A stretch of 64,000 bases of DNA from Tillus elongatus (GCA_964006375.1 OZ023266.1:15739565-15803564); one strand, 5' to 3'; shown: positions 1 to 13,789, counted from the first letter of the stretch. The notes: a model not told the origin generated them from the sequence alone. A program made the numbers and translations.

Positions 1-4
1 ACAG

Positions 5-1029
5 TTGCCTGTATACTGCAACGAGTTTCAGGTACAGAACAGTACAATGAATATTATAATTCCACAGGATAGTGAGCTACCCGCACTAGGATTAAACACA
101 ATTAAAGAAATATTGGATAAATACTCTAATCATCTACACATATTTACAGAGGGATCTAAGAACGAGTTAGATACAGGATGCGCATGCTTCATACCACAGT
201 TTCAATTTCCAATAAGATTTAAGCTCCCAAGGTTTACATCCATTTTTACAGCTGAATTAACTGCAATCGAAAAAACTCTAGAATGGGTACGGAGTCATAA
301 CGAGACTACAGAGGTGATTATTATTTCCGATTCACGTTCTTCACTGGACACACTTAAAGGAAACAACCAAACAACAAATCATATTTTATGGAATATATTT
401 AACGTGCATCACCAAATCAATATGCAAAGCAAAAGAGTAACTCTTCTCTGGATCAGGGGCCATTGTGGCTTGAATGGGAATGATTGTGTAGATCGATTGG
501 CGAAAGAAAGTGTAAACACGTACGATGAAGCTCTGTCGACTTTGCCATTCAGAGATCTGTTTCCTGTGGTCGTGCAGACTCAGAAGGAGAAGTGAAGTAG
601 GGAATGGAAGGATTATTGTAATAATACCCTCAATTATTATAAGATAGTACATCCGGAGTTACCTACAAAAGAAGATTTAATTATTTATGAGGGACAGACA
701 AGGTCATTAACAACCACCTATTTCAGACTAAACAAGACATGGCAGTTATATATCTCATTTACGTAGAATAGAGGTACTGAACTCTCCGAAATGCAGCTGC
801 AGCGACCAGGATGTCGCTGATCTGGACCACACTATTTATGTGTCCAATAAATAGAGAAGCGAGATATAAATTATTAACTACTTTAGCTAATTATCCAAAA
901 AAGATCAGTATACCCTACAATCTCATCAAACTATTGACAGAGAACTCCAAATCAATCTCAGTAGCAGTGGTTAGGTTTTTAAAGATGTTAATAGGTAATT
1001 ATAAAAAAGAATTTAACTTAGGAACTTAA
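5..1029 (+). pseudogene. 3' end of an I-like non-LTR retrotransposon (RNase H domain and C-terminal zinc-knuckle region)
   Basis: The first frame (5-595) reads as a ribonuclease H domain, the enzyme that removes RNA from the RNA/DNA hybrid during retrotransposition. It has an acidic start (IFTEGSKN, where families normally have D), the ELTAIEKTLEW helix, IISDSRSSL, and a C-terminal RGHCGLNGNDCVDRLAKE block. A stop at 593-595 and a frame change follow, and the same protein resumes as CSCSDQDVADLDHTIYVCP, a cysteine/histidine cluster usual after RNase H in the I group, ending at 1029. The 5' part lies outside the window. A and T runs with AATAAA-like words follow to about 1075, consistent with a 3' UTR. 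The copy is dead because of the stop and frameshift. Clade assignment is by motif memory, not by a search. Confidence 0.8.
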
Positions 1030-1236
1030 AAATTGTAAAAAACACTGTAATTAAAAAATAAATAATTGTAAATAGCTGATAAGTAACCTACTGTTTCCTC
1101 CCATATTGCTAAATAACCTCTCTAAACCGTGGTCCAGTCTCGTCTGTGTTAAGTCGTCCTGAAGGGCCCCTGGACGCACTGTGTCCGTGTTTGTCCTAAT
1201 GCAAAATTGGAAAAAAAAGTGTGTAGATGTATATAG

Positions 1237-1955
<719 letters not shown>

Positions 1956-2965
1956 AATGTTAACAACAAAACAAAAAGTGTTTATTGTCCAGTGATATTG
2001 TTTGGGTGAAGAACATTCTTATCAGGGAGTGACAAGAAAATTCCTTGAACGCTGGCCAAATTATTCGGTTTCCGCTATCGGTGTAAAAAAAGTTGTTACA
2101 AAATTTATGCGTACTGGGAGTGTTTTAAATGTTAAAGAAGACAAAATCCGACCTAAATGAAGAAGACAATGCTGCAGCTGCATTAGCTATGGATTCTGTT
2201 AGGCGTTTTTCAAAATTATCATTAAGAAGAAGGGCATTAGAAATTGGCAATATTAGCAAATCGCATTTGCAACAAATTTATCGTACCAACAAGATGAAAC
2301 CTTTCAAAGCAAAACTTATACACACTTTGGAAGAAAATGACGAGTCAAACCGATTACATTTTGTTTATGGTACGGCGAGCAATATCTACAAAATCACAAT
2401 TTTGGCAGAAATATTATTTTTTCGGACGAATCCACTTTCACTAATAATGGGGTGGCAAACTCCCAAAATGCACGGCATTGGTCTATGGAGAATCCAAATT
2501 ATAGAGTTAATTGCAGAAGACAATGCCATAAAAAAGTAAATGTGTGGTGTGCTGTTTCTTACACTGTGATAATTGGGCCATATTTTTTTGAGCGGAATAT
2601 GAACCAGTATAGTTACCTGAAAATGCTGGAAAATACTCTTCAAGGCCGTTTGCATAACATGTCACTAGAAGATAGACAAACAGCATACTTTCAGCATGAC
2701 GGCCACCCAGCACATGTAACAGGAATCGTTCGAGAATGGTTAGATCGAGAATTTCCTAGGCGGTGGATTGGTCGATATGGGCCAATACCTTGGCCTCCCA
2801 GAAGTCCCGATCTTACCTTAATGGACTTTTATTAATGGGGCTATCTCAAACAGAAAGTCTACGCGGCTCCATTAAACAACGATCTTGATTTGTTGAAACT
2901 GAGGTTGAGTGAGGCAATTGACGGTATTCCAATTCAACACATTCAAAATGCCTCACACACTCAGC
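1956..2965 (+). pseudogene. Mariner-like transposase, decayed (MLE-1)
   Basis: The product would be a DDE/D transposase that cuts and pastes its own element. An N-terminal helix-turn-helix like region starts at 1956 (MLTTKQKVFIVQ then a stop) and is followed by GSVLNVKEDK. First catalytic aspartate: SDESTF near 2425. Second: FQHDGHPAH near 2695. Third: RSPDLTLMDFY near 2805-2833, followed by a stop where the family normally has a residue before WG. By my count 36 residues separate the second and third aspartates. At least three frameshifts or stops make it inactive. No terminal inverted repeats were identified. It abuts a second transposase remnant of another family. Confidence 0.85.
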
Positions 2966-2968
2966 ACT

Positions 2969-3475
2969 CATGCAAACTGAATGTTTGTGTTAGGATTTTT
3001 GGTAAACATCTGGTTGGTCTTTTGTTCTTACCGAAAAGCTTAACCGCCCAAATGGATGTAGAATTAATACGAGACAACATTGATCCTATTCTGCCGGCAA
3101 ACAGAAAATGACACGATCTGTGACAAAAACTCCTTGATATTCCAACAAGACGGTGCTTCTTCACATTGCGCCCACACAGTTTGACGGTGTCTTGGTCTTT
3201 AATTAGATGGATAGAAAGACAGGACCAAATTGAATAGCCCCCAAAGTCACCTCACTTAGCCCCACCGGACTTTTTTGGAGACATATAAAAAGCAAAAACT
3301 ATATAACTCAGTCGACGAACCAGCAGGATTGTGCTACCGTATTATTGCTGCGTTCCGTCTGGTGTCACCAGAAATATTTTAGAATGTGATAAGTCTATTC
3401 AATAGAGAATTGAGTAGCCTTTCTTATGGTGTGGTATTTGGTCGCACATGCTATTTAAGACATTGTGGAGAGTAG
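2969..3475 (+). pseudogene. Second mariner-like transposase fragment (MLE-2)
   Basis: Starting near 2969 the reading LNVCVRIFGKHLVGLLFLP matches the segment between the first and second catalytic residues in this transposase group. Later frames give FQQDGASSHCAH (second aspartate, near 3147) and a heavily damaged block near 3240-3275 where RSPDL would lie. Frames change several times and stops are common, so this is an old fragment of a different family from the copy just upstream. How the two came to be fused is not clear. Confidence 0.7.
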
Positions 3476-4335
3476 CTGTCCCGGTTAGGAGACTGAAGTA
3501 TTAGCTTTCACATTCGAGCAAAAAAATATGCCACGCTTAAAAATTAGATCGACCTGTTTAGCGTTTTTAAAAAGGAAACTTTTAATACTCAAAAACCAAT
3601 TTGTATAATTTTTAGATAACCTATATATAAAAGGCAAAAAACAATTATATACATAAACACACAGAATTATTTCGCCATTACATGTAAGACTAATAACACA
3701 TAAAACAATAAAATTTGCCTAATAAAAAAATACAGTAACACAGTTATGTTTATTTAGCACGACATAGTTTTATAGGTATGTTATATCTAATCTACCTTAT
3801 GCAGTACAGTTTTGTCTGGCAACGTTTTAAATTTAGCAAAAAATGTTGAAAAATGCGTAATTAAATAAAAATTTCCAGTACTTCTCCTTTAAAAAATCAG
3901 TGGTATACATATCAGGCCAGTATGGTGCTTAAAATTTTGCTTCCAACGGTTATATCAAAAACTAGAAAAAAGTACAGAAAACAAAAAACTTCTTTTTTTT
4001 TTCAATATATAATGGCTGCTTTATTCAGAATTGCGCTAAAAGTAAATAGTTATGTAAAACACCCTTTTGAGTTACCAATGGCCCCCGCTCACCAGAACAA
4101 CACGGTTACTATTTGCGTTAGCCAACATTTGGGAGAATTTTTTTATTCTGGGAACGAACTGTCAACTTTAAGAAATAAGCAAAAGTTATGTTGCTATTCG
4201 GTGTTTTGGATTGTAGGTAGACGTCTAAGAAAAGGAAAACGCCTTTCCTGCTTTTAGTTTCGGATTGTGTACTATGTTGTGTAGTGTACTGGTAAATTAT
4301 TCTTAAGAATAGTACAAGCGGAATACTACTTCCTA
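3476..4335. other. AT-rich spacer, no gene supported
   Basis: Low-complexity AT-rich DNA. A 111-codon open frame at 3922-4257 has no recognisable motif, is Lys/Phe rich and runs into the neighbouring repeat, so I do not call it a gene. Confidence 0.5.
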
Positions 4336-4700
4336 GTGGGATATTTCTTTCCCCCCCCCCCCCTACGTACCCACAACCACCCTCAATGCATAAACCACAT
4401 GAAATATCAACCCCCAAGAAAGCCACGGGACCTGCGGCGAATGCGGGTTTGAAGGATGTATGGCTGCAAAATATGTAAGTCAGCTTTTACACGTCCGACT
4501 AAGCTTTTTTGTTGCATTTTTCGCTCATATATCCTTTTATCTTCTCCGTACAGTACACCTATTTACCCCTGCTCCTCTAACTTTCTTGGGGGTTGTTTGC
4601 GCAAATTTTTTCTTGTGGCTTGTGCATCTAGGGTGGGTTCTGAGCATGTTTCTGAAAAAAAATTCGAAAATCCTCGAAGAGATAAGCTGACATTTTACCG
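4336..4700. repeat. Foldback repeat family F, copy 1
   Basis: The two halves are inverted copies of each other: CAACCCCCAAGAAAGCC near 4411 reads back as ACTTTCTTGGGGGTTG near 4579, and the surrounding 80-100 bases also pair, including a poly-C run near 4350. The same sequence recurs at 13790-14395 and 52935-53165. Short reading frames inside it are shadows of the repeat. Confidence 0.75.
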
Positions 4701-5011
4701 GCATATAAGCATTACTTTGAAACAATAATTGTTCCTTTCTATATCAACAACCACTTCAGAGAACATTTTAGCACATAGAAGGAAACATATGAAGTGTTGT
4801 TTGAAGTGATGAAAACTTATTTTGCTGATCTTAGTTGTAGCTTGTGAACTTGTGAAACATTGTAAATTGTTTTTAGGTGTTATTAAATCTTATTGGAGGA
4901 AATTATAGTGATCCTGGTTAAGAGACTGCGGTTGGACAATGTGGCTGTAAACTAAAACAAAAAGCAGAATCAACCCAAAAACCACAAAAATAATAACAAC
5001 AAATTAATCTC
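4701..5011. other. Spacer between foldback repeat and J retrotransposon
   Basis: No gene, repeat unit or RNA recognised. Confidence 0.4.
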
Positions 5012-6917
5012 GTGACAAGGCCAGACTTGAAAAGGTCAAAGCTCACAAAACGTTTCTACGCAATCCCAGTCAAGAAAACCGTCAGGCATTTAACGACGTA
5101 AGGAACCGCCATGTCCGCATTCTTTCTAAGGCAAAAAAACTCGTTTAATAACCACACAAACAACAATTCCTCTCAAGCTCCAATAGCAGCAAACCCTTTT
5201 GGACTCTTGCTAAATCTATTGCAAGAGCATGTTCCCTCCTCTTGTTTCAGGGGATGAAATTGTTTCTACCGCCCTGGGCAAGGCTGAACTTTTTGCCTCG
5301 TTGTTCGCCGGCAATTCTACTCTCAACCCACCTTCAAATGTTCAACCACCAACAGTCCCCAATGTCGCGCATAAAATGACGGATATCATTTTCAAAACTA
5401 AAAAGGTACGAAAGATGCTCTCTTCTCTTAATACCAGGAAAGCCTCTGGTCTTGACGAGATCCCAGCAATTGTTCTCAAAAAATGCGCACCAGAGCTTGC
5501 TCCTGCCCTGACTCATCTATTTCAGACATTTTACAATAGAGGCATATTCCCTAGTAACTGGAAAACTGCTCGAGTACAACACGTCCCCAAGAAAGGATCC
5601 AAAGCGCTTCCTAGCAACTACAGGCCTATTCCTATCCTCTCAGTCGTCTCTAAATGATAGAAATGAATATAAACACCAAATTACTAAAATTTCTTGAAAA
5701 ACACAGTCCAATCCACGACAGGCAATATGGACTCCGTCAGCGCAGATCAACTGCCGACTTCCTTTCCTTTGTCACCAATTCTTGGAGCTAGTCTATGGAA
5801 CTATACGGTGAATCCCAGATTGTCGTTCTAGACATATCCAAAGCATTAGACCAGGTTTGGTACGCAGCGCTGCTTAATAAACTTCCAGCCTTTGGACTAC
5901 CACCAAAACTATGTACCGGGACAGGAAATTTCCTCTTCATTCCTCTTCAACCGGATCATTTCTGTTGTCGTGGATGGACATTCCTCTAAACTGTATCCAA
6001 TTAATGCAGGAGTCCCTCAAGGTTCAGCTTTAGCCCCTACTTTGTTTCTTCTCCACATAAATGACCTCCTCTTTAGCACATCCCACCCAGTTCACAGTTA
6101 CGCGGATGACAGCACCCTCCACTCAAATTTATAATATTCTAAGCCTGTCTCTTTAACCCAATTAGATGAGGATCGGGTTCTGTCTCTGTGGATCTCCAAA
6201 AAATATTAGACTGGGGAAGAGAAATCTTGTACAACTCAACTCCACCAAATCTCAGTCTTGCTTTTTATCTCATAAGAGATACTCCAGCCCTAGACACATC
6301 ACAATGAACAACCAAGTTAATCAAAGTAATTTGTCATTTTCACTTGTTGGCATTTCTGTGGATCTAAATCTCAATTGGCACCAACATGTCATATCAATCG
6401 CAGAAGCGGCTGCTAAGAAATTAGGTTTCCTCTTCCGGGCTCACAAATAATTTTCACCAGCTAATCTGTATACCTTATATACTTCATAAATAAGGCCAAT
6501 CCTCGAATACTGCTCCCACATCTGGGGTGCCGCTGTCGCTTCTGCATTGCCATATATTGCTTACCGACGTGCCGTTGGTGACCTTTCTCTCTCTCTTTTA
6601 TAGATATCTGCACGCGCACTGCTCAGAGGAGCTTTCTTCTATAGTTCCTCCACCTGCTGCCCCCAACAGATCTACCAGGGGAACAGAGCGAATGCACCCT
6701 CTCACTGTCCAGGTCACCAGACATAGAACATCTTGTTATGCCCGCTCTTTTGTCCCGATGACTTTCAAGTTGTGGAATTCCTTGCCGGCACATGTTTTTC
6801 CTTCTCCTCCGAACCTCCCAAGTCCAGAATTAACAAGTTGCCTCTTTCCTCCTTGTCGACAACCACGGTACGATATTATTTAGGCTGTGAGCCCTAGTGG
6901 TGTGTTGTTGAAAAAAC
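5012..6917 (+). pseudogene. Non-LTR retrotransposon family J, copy 1 (reverse transcriptase, broken)
   Basis: This is the longest plus-strand copy of a family present seven times here. It begins in the linker between endonuclease and reverse transcriptase (DKARLEKVKAHK-like region), then passes through KASGLDEIPAIVLKKC, SNWKTARVQHVPKKGSKAL, a damaged LDISKALDQVW block near 5827 and GVPQGSALAPTLFLLHINDL. The catalytic HSYADDSTLHS lies near 6090. The C-terminal domain ends in a LWNSLPAHVF-type motif, and the 3' tail TGGTGTGTTGTTGAAAAAA ends at about 6917. At least five frameshifts or stops disrupt it. The reverse transcriptase puts it in the Jockey/CR1 superfamily of LINEs; I did not resolve the clade. 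Confidence 0.88.
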
Positions 6918-8358
6918 AGAGAGAGAGCTAGAGCTAGAGTGCTAGATTCAAAGTTGTCTTCATCAGTAGCTGTCGCTAAAGAGAAATTAGTTTTACAGTC
7001 TTATTATAATTCAAATACGAGAAAATAACTACTCGATAGTTTAAGTTGATGTTTGACAAGTAAGTTAATACATCGTTTCTTTTGCATAGTTATGATATAA
7101 TACATTAACTTGTTCCTGTGTATCAATGTGCCTTTTTTCTTAAAAAAAAGCACCCAATATCTTAGTAAATACTGGTTCTATTTATAGGGAATATTTCATA
7201 AAACTGAAAGAAGATTTGTTGATGGATCGAAATTGATTATAACATACAGACTGTTTTGTTTGAATTTTTCGAGAAAACTTTCCTCCAGTGTTTTTACTCA
7301 CCCTGTATACTGTTTTCAAGGAATTATTTCTGATTGAAGTTGAAAGAAGATTACTTTTTCAGATTTTTGGATCAATAGTGTTGCGTGCTGACATAATAAT
7401 GAGGATACAGACCGTCAAATGTGCCTCTGATGTCTTAGAAAAGCGGCCATAACTTTTGAACGACTCTGTATAGACCCCAATAACTATACACTGTATGAAT
7501 CGATAAAACAAGAGAAATTCAAAAATGAAACATTATACAGGGCTTACTATTTAAAAAAAATGCAGTTTGGGTTGTATATAACTTATGCAACACCCTGTAT
7601 ATGTAAAAATAATTTCAGTTTGTAGCTAACATTACTACCTGCAACTTTTGTTTCAACTTTTTTTTAATTAAGTAATAAAGGATATATTTAGCTTGAACGC
7701 AGTGTTGGAACGCATTGTTGGAGCACCCTGTATATTTATTGATACAGATCCGCCTTTTATATTACTGCGGATAGTTTTATAACCAAGAGAGAAACAATGA
7801 ATATACCTTGTTTGTTGCAAAAATGTGAAAGAATACTATTTTATAATCAAAAGATCTCAGCCACGTCAACAAAAGAGTGTGAGTATTTTCAAGACCTGAT
7901 GGGCGAAGAAACAGCGCCTACTATCGGCTAGAATCATACTGGAATTGAATTATTTCATCACTATTCAAAACTTATCTACATTGGCTTTCAAAATAATACG
8001 CCAAACATTTGTTTAGACATCAAGAAAATACAAAATATAATTTCTCACTTCAACACCCTATATCTTTTTTAATTTTGGCTTTTAAATTGATCCAAAACGT
8101 GACATCTTTATGCTAAGTATATACCGCTGATCTGTCTACCATTACTTTTGAATCGCTCTGTATAAGGAACTGATTTTTTGGCAGAAATAAACACAAAACT
8201 TAAATCTTATAATCATTTGGAGGTATAACTAGTTTAAAATTAAGACAATAAAACGAATCACTGCACCATGGAAAAACACAGAAACTTAGAACCATTTTTT
8301 ACATACGAGCTTCATCAACATAAAATTCCAATTAAATAAAGTCATGATAAAGTATTCT
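6918..8358. other. Non-coding stretch with scattered mariner-type ends
   Basis: No coding sequence is recognised. Several copies of the word CACCCTGTATA or its reverse complement occur (near 7294, 7536 in inverted orientation, 7588 and 7725; a degraded CACCCTATAT near 8049). This word matches the outer ends of the mariner-like elements at 24-26 and 37-39 kb, suggesting eroded or deleted copies of such elements. Confidence 0.5.
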
Positions 8359-8700
8359 GTGTGTGTGTTTTGTTTCTTTAACGTCGGCCTATTTCCGCAA
8401 CTATGGCCAATCACCGACTCCAGTGAGCAGTTTCACTTCACTATCCTGAAAATTTTGCCGAACCCCTGCCTTTCTGTAAGGAGGGTAGGGATCTTTAACG
8501 TGCCCAACATCGCATGGACACGGGACCTACGGCTTTACGCCCCCTCCGAAGGGCGGAACGTGCAGACATTCAACTTGCTCAAATGCAATGCCAGAATCTC
8601 GGTTGATGTTAATGTTACAGTTTATACTGAAAAAGTGAAGGGAGAATCCTGGGATCGAACCCAGTACCTTTCGGTTCAGAGGCACACGTTCTTACCTCTG
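8359..8700 (-). mobile_element. tRNA-derived SINE, family A, copy 1
   Basis: Reverse-strand copy of a 340-355 bp SINE also found at 28591 and 40931. The tRNA-like head carries a B-box-like GGGTTCGATCCC near 8655, and the body contains TTGGGCACGTTAAAGATC. The tail is GTTAAAGAAACAAAACACAC. The first 14 or so bases of the head are missing where it meets the J retrotransposon. Such elements are transcribed by RNA polymerase III and moved by LINE enzymes in trans. Reading frames across it are spurious. Confidence 0.85.
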
Positions 8701-8702
8701 CG

Positions 8703-10384
8703 TTGGGTGAGGGTAGGATCACCGATGAGACGTATAGCTCTCTGCTGAATGGAGTCCATGATAGCGAGTGTAGAAGCGTCACCCTACATGTGGGAGCAGT
8801 ATTCGAGGTTTGGTCTTATTTGTGAAGTATATAAGGTATAGAGATTAGCTGGTAAAAAGTATTTGCGAGCCCGGAAGAGGAAACCTAATTTATTAGCAGC
8901 CGCTTCTGCAATTGATGTGACATGTTGGTGCCAATTGAGATTTCGATCCACAGAAATGCCAACAAGTGAAAAGGACTCATTGCTTTGAATAACTTGGTTG
9001 TTTATTGTGATGGGTCTAGGGATGGTGTATTTCTTATGAGAAAGAAAACAAGACTGTGATTTGGTGGGGTTGAATTGTACAAGATTTTTACTTCCCCAGT
9101 ATAATATTTTTCAGAGACCCACGGAGACAGAACCCTCCATGAGTCTGCGAACCTCATCTAATTGGGCTAAAGAGACAGGCTTAGAATATTGTATATTTGA
9201 GTGGAGGGTGCTGTCGTCCGCGTAACTGTGAACTGGGTTGGATGTGCTAGAGAGGAGGTCATTGATGTGGAGAAGAAACAAAGTAGGGGCTAAAGCTGAA
9301 CCTTGAGGAACTCCTGCATTAATTGGATACAGTTTAGAGGAATGGCCATCCATGACAACAGAAATGCTCCGGTTTGAGACGAAATTTGCTCTCCATGTAC
9401 AATCTGGGATTCACCGTGTAGTTCCATAGACTTGTTCCAAGAATAGGAGACAAAGGAAATGAGGTCGGCAGTTGATCTACGCTGACGGAATCCATACTGC
9501 CTGTCGTGGATTAGACTGTGTTTTTCAAGAAGTTTTAGTAATTCGGTGTTTATATACTTTTCCATCACTTTAGATACGACTGAAAGGAGAGAAATAGGAC
9601 TGTAGTTGCTAGGAAGCGCTTTTGATCCTTTCTTGGGGACGGGTTGTACTCGAGCAGTTTTACAGTTACTAGGGAATATGCCTCTATTGTAAGATGTCTG
9701 AAACAGACGAGTCAGTGCAGGAGCAAGTTTTGGTGCGCATTTTTGGAGAACAATTGCTGGGATCTCGTCAAGGCCAGAGGCTTTCCTGGTATTAAGAGAA
9801 GAGAGCATCTTTCGTACGTTTTTAGTTTTAAAAGTGATATCCGTCATTTTATGCGCGACATTGGGGACTGTTGGTGGTTGAACATTTGGAGGTGGGTTGA
9901 GAGTAGAATTGCCGGCGAACAACGAGGCAAAAAGTTCATCCTTTCCCAGGGCGGTAGAAACAATTTCATCCCCCGAGACAAGACGTTCCGCTCTTGCAGA
10001 AATTATTCCCAATAGATTTAGCAAGAGTCCAGAAGGGTTTGCTGCCGCTGGAGATTAAGAAGACTTTGTTTTTGATGTGGTTATTAAACGAGTTTTTTGA
10101 CTCAGAAAGAATGCGGACATAGCGGTTTCTTGCGTCATTAAATGCTTGACGGTTTTCTTGACTGGGATTGTGTAGAAGCTTTTTGTGAGCTTTGATCTTT
10201 TCAAGTCTGGCCTTGTCACAGGATTTAGAGAACCAGGGCTTTTGAGTGGCTGCCGAGCTTTTCTGTGTACGTGGAATAAATAATTCCATGCTATCTTCGA
10301 TAATTCCGGTGACGTTTTGTGAGATATCAGAGGGGTCAGGATGAGAGAAGCAGACAGACGCTCATGGAAATGAGGAAAAGTAAT
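8703..10384 (-). pseudogene. Non-LTR retrotransposon family J, copy 2
   Basis: The minus strand reads linker (PWFSKSCDKARLEKIKAHKK at about 10200) then a 244-codon open frame at 10024-9290. That frame holds KASGLDEIPAIVLQKC, the DRQYGFRQRRSTADLISF motif and part of the palm. HSYADDSTLHSN lies near 9220. A deletion removes the LDISKAFDQVWHAAL segment seen in copy 5. The 3' domain is cut at 8703, where a SINE lies directly against it. The 5' end is cut at 10384, where an H element begins. Clearly an inactive 5'- and 3'-truncated copy. Confidence 0.88.
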
Positions 10385-10920
<536 letters not shown>

Positions 10921-10929
10921 TTTGTGTAT

Positions 10930-12430
10930 GTGCACATTTATCGATTTAGCTAAAGCATCCGATACGGTTGACCATCTGGAACTAGTACAATGTCTGGAAG
11001 CAATAGGTATGAGAGAATGAGTGAAGACTGGAACATGTGATGAGCACCGATAAGCACAATTTGGAGAGCCCAATTCACCACAATACAGTTCTCTGACCCG
11101 ACGATCGTTTCGCTAACAAATTTAGCGTCATCAAGGGCATGAGTAAACTAAGTGGAGTAGTTAGCTTGCTCATCCTTCTGATCACGCTAACTCTGTTAGC
11201 GAAACGATCGTCGGTTCAGGGAACTGTATTGTGGTGAATTGGGTTGTCCGAAAGGTATAAGAGAGAGAGAGGTATAATTTGGAAGAACACAATATTAGCT
11301 CAGTGGACTATATGAGGGCCATTGCTGTTAAGCTTGAATATGGAGGATCTATTAAGGCTGGAAATTTAGGGAGAAATTTACAGTTATGCAAATGACACAG
11401 CTGTATTATATAAGGCCATAGATTTAGCTAAGGCATTGGATACGGTTGACCATCGAGATTTAGTAACATGTCTGGAACCAATAGGTGTGAGAGTGATAGT
11501 TTTGGGTATTCTTAAACGTTATCTAACAGGAAGGAAACAATATGTCAGACTGGGAAAAACAAAAAGTAAGTACGAAACAATTATTTGTGGTGTACCTCAG
11601 TGCATAATATTAGGGCCATTGCTGTTTAATATGTATATGGATGACCTATTATAGCTGGAAATTCGGGGAGACATATACAGCTATGGAAATGACACAGCTG
11701 TATACATAAGGCCATAACTTGCGATCATTTAAAAATAACGGTTGACTGTAATTTAGAGAAAGTACTATACTGGATTCAAAGCTTTGGTCGATAAATATCG
11801 AACACACCAGGTGCGTACTTTTTCATGTAGCCTTCCTTGCCGGCGCCTCTGCATATTTCTATCAAAAGAAACAAGAGTTGCGGTAAAAACGGAAGAAAAA
11901 ATAAAGTCATGGGAGTTGCATTTGATAGAGATCTAAAGTGCAACGCTAATGTAAATTTTCTGTTAAGATAAAATACGTAGGGTAAAAAATCAAGTACTTG
12001 CGAGAGTATCTGGAGACCAACGAGGTAAGATCTGTTTATGGTTCCTTCAAGAACAATCATTTAAGATATGGTACTCTTGCATGGACTCAGTAAAACACAT
12101 TGGTCAAGCTTCGAGATTTCCCTAAAGAGAATTTGAAAGTAACGATGGACAAGGGTTGGAGATACCCTATTGACAGAGAATACAACATATTTGACTGCAG
12201 GCAGAATATATTTGAGGTAGCATTCGCAGAGAGATGGACTAGTTCCTTTACATCATGGATGTGGAGTTAGATTCATGACCGGAGTTTTTATGCACCCTTG
12301 TCGGAAATCGGTCAATAGGCCAGAAGTGCTATAATTGCTTGGCACCAAGGCCATACAATAAGTTGCCGGGAAAATGAAAAAAATAAATAAAAAAGGCCGT
12401 TTGTTCTTAGAAAACACTTAAAAGAATGTA
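10930..12430 (+). pseudogene. CR1-like non-LTR reverse transcriptase remnant
   Basis: The frame near 10935 reads FIDLAKASDTVDHLELVQCL. A near-repeat of this follows at about 11422 (IDLAKALDTVDHRDLVTCL), continuing through LGILKRYLTGRKQYVRLG and CGVPQCIILGPLLFNMYMDD. The aspartate-aspartate catalytic box survives only as SYGNDTAVY near 11680. Later fragments resemble the C-terminal domain: TLAWTQ near 12080 and CYNCLAPRPYNKLPG near 12330. The duplicated start, separated by a foldback at 11066-11249, suggests two fragments or a local duplication. It differs from family J. Many stops; inactive. Confidence 0.72.
11066..11249. repeat. Foldback element, about 60-bp arms, in the CR1-like remnant
   Basis: The left arm (from about 11070, CCCAATTCACCACAATACAG) and right arm (ending about 11248, CTGTATTGTGGTGAATTGGG) are reverse complements over roughly 60 bases, including GACGATCGTTTCGCTAAC. 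The loop is about 60 bases. It could form a stable hairpin and looks like a small inverted-repeat transposon. Confidence 0.85.
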
Positions 12431-12735
12431 TTATCACGATTGTCAGTTCGAATGTTTATCTGGGGGTAATTTATTTAGACCTATGTACCAGGGAAATGAG
12501 TGTGGCTCTCCACGTGCTATGCGCCACATTTCAATTTGTTTCTAAAGCAATGTTCTGGCGGAAATAAGGTAGATTACTTAACATTTGTGTTATATGTTAG
12601 TGTATCTGATATTTTCTTTGAATGTTGGCTTATTTTTTTCTGTTAGTGTTACATGGTATCATAGAGTAGTTGTGAATATGTGGATCTATAATATCACGTC
12701 GTCAGCTTTTAGATATGCAGATTTGTTGCATTATA

Positions 12736-12813
<78 letters not shown>

Positions 12814-13493
12814 TAAGGATAGTCTTTAATCGATTATTATTGATGTGGTGTGAATCCTAATTCCCTTTCTTTCACCTTTTATCATTTGTTACCCACATGT
12901 TTCAATGTTTTGACTGTGTTTTACCATAGAGCAATAGAACTAACAGGAAGAGTAAGATTATAAAAATAGTTACAACCAAGGAGCTCGTTGTTGCGTGTCA
13001 TCTTGAGTTTTTTTCTCAAAGGCAGTCAAAGATGGATAACAATTGCTGATGAAGAAGACGAGTAACTGGGGAAGCTCAGTTCGAAGACTTGCCATGTTGT
13101 TTAAACACACTGGGCGACGGATTCAGTGTTGTTTTTGCTAATCATGGCCGAAGCACGACGAGTGTTTATCCACTGAGATGCCCGACGTCCAATTGACCCT
13201 AGTCATACTTTTTCTTCACCATTTGCTGGATATGTTGAACGAACAAACTAAAAAATAGCACACAAGTTATGAATATATACTTTAAGTAGTTCTGCAACAT
13301 AAAAACAGTATGCATATTTATTTAAATATTCATAAGACTGTAACACTCGTAGCAAAAACCAAGAATTTTTTCTATGCTGGTCCATGCAAATAAAATGCTT
13401 TTGACCTATTTAAAGCCATTTGTAGGTACACATAAATATTTTCAAATGATATTCAAGTCTTACATTTTATTCTAAATTGGATTTTACGTTACT
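12431..13493. other. AT-rich spacer including a (TA)n tract at 12740-12811
   Basis: A (TA)n tract of about 72 bp is the only distinct element. A 91-codon open frame across it is Ile-Tyr repeat and not credible. From 12812 to 13493 I see nothing I can name. Confidence 0.6.
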
Positions 13494-13701
13494 TATAGCG
13501 CCTCCGTGGCCGTGCGGGAAAGTCGATTCAGACTTTCCAATACGGACTCGGGGGACGACGGTTCGAGACTCACCGGCGGCGGATGATTTTTCAGAATCAC
13601 TGTCGTCGTTGAGATCGAGCTCAAGGTGAAGGGTAGGTTAGTTTAGATAAGCAGAAAGGGTCAGCAATGGCCTAATTGCCAGTAAGCATCTTACCTTTAC
13701 C
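13494..13701 (+). mobile_element. tRNA-derived SINE, family B, copy 1
   Basis: The head GCCTCCGTGGCCGTGCGGGA and the box-B-like ACGGTTCGAGACTC resemble a class II (Leu/Ser type) tRNA. The tail is CTAATTGCCAGTAAGCATC followed by TTACC repeats. The word TTACGTTACT occurs on both sides (13484-13493 and 13702-13711), a likely target-site duplication. A second copy lies at 42006-42194 on the other strand. Confidence 0.82.
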
Positions 13702-13789
13702 TTACGTTACTAATACAAACTAGTATCATTAAATTATGTAACCCTGGCTGAATGAGTTTAGAAATTCGAATAAAACGGGCTTGAAAGCT

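Noticed and set aside
3922..4257. 111-codon open frame as a gene
   Set aside because: No motif, low-complexity start, and its end runs toward repeat sequence; chance frame in AT-rich DNA.
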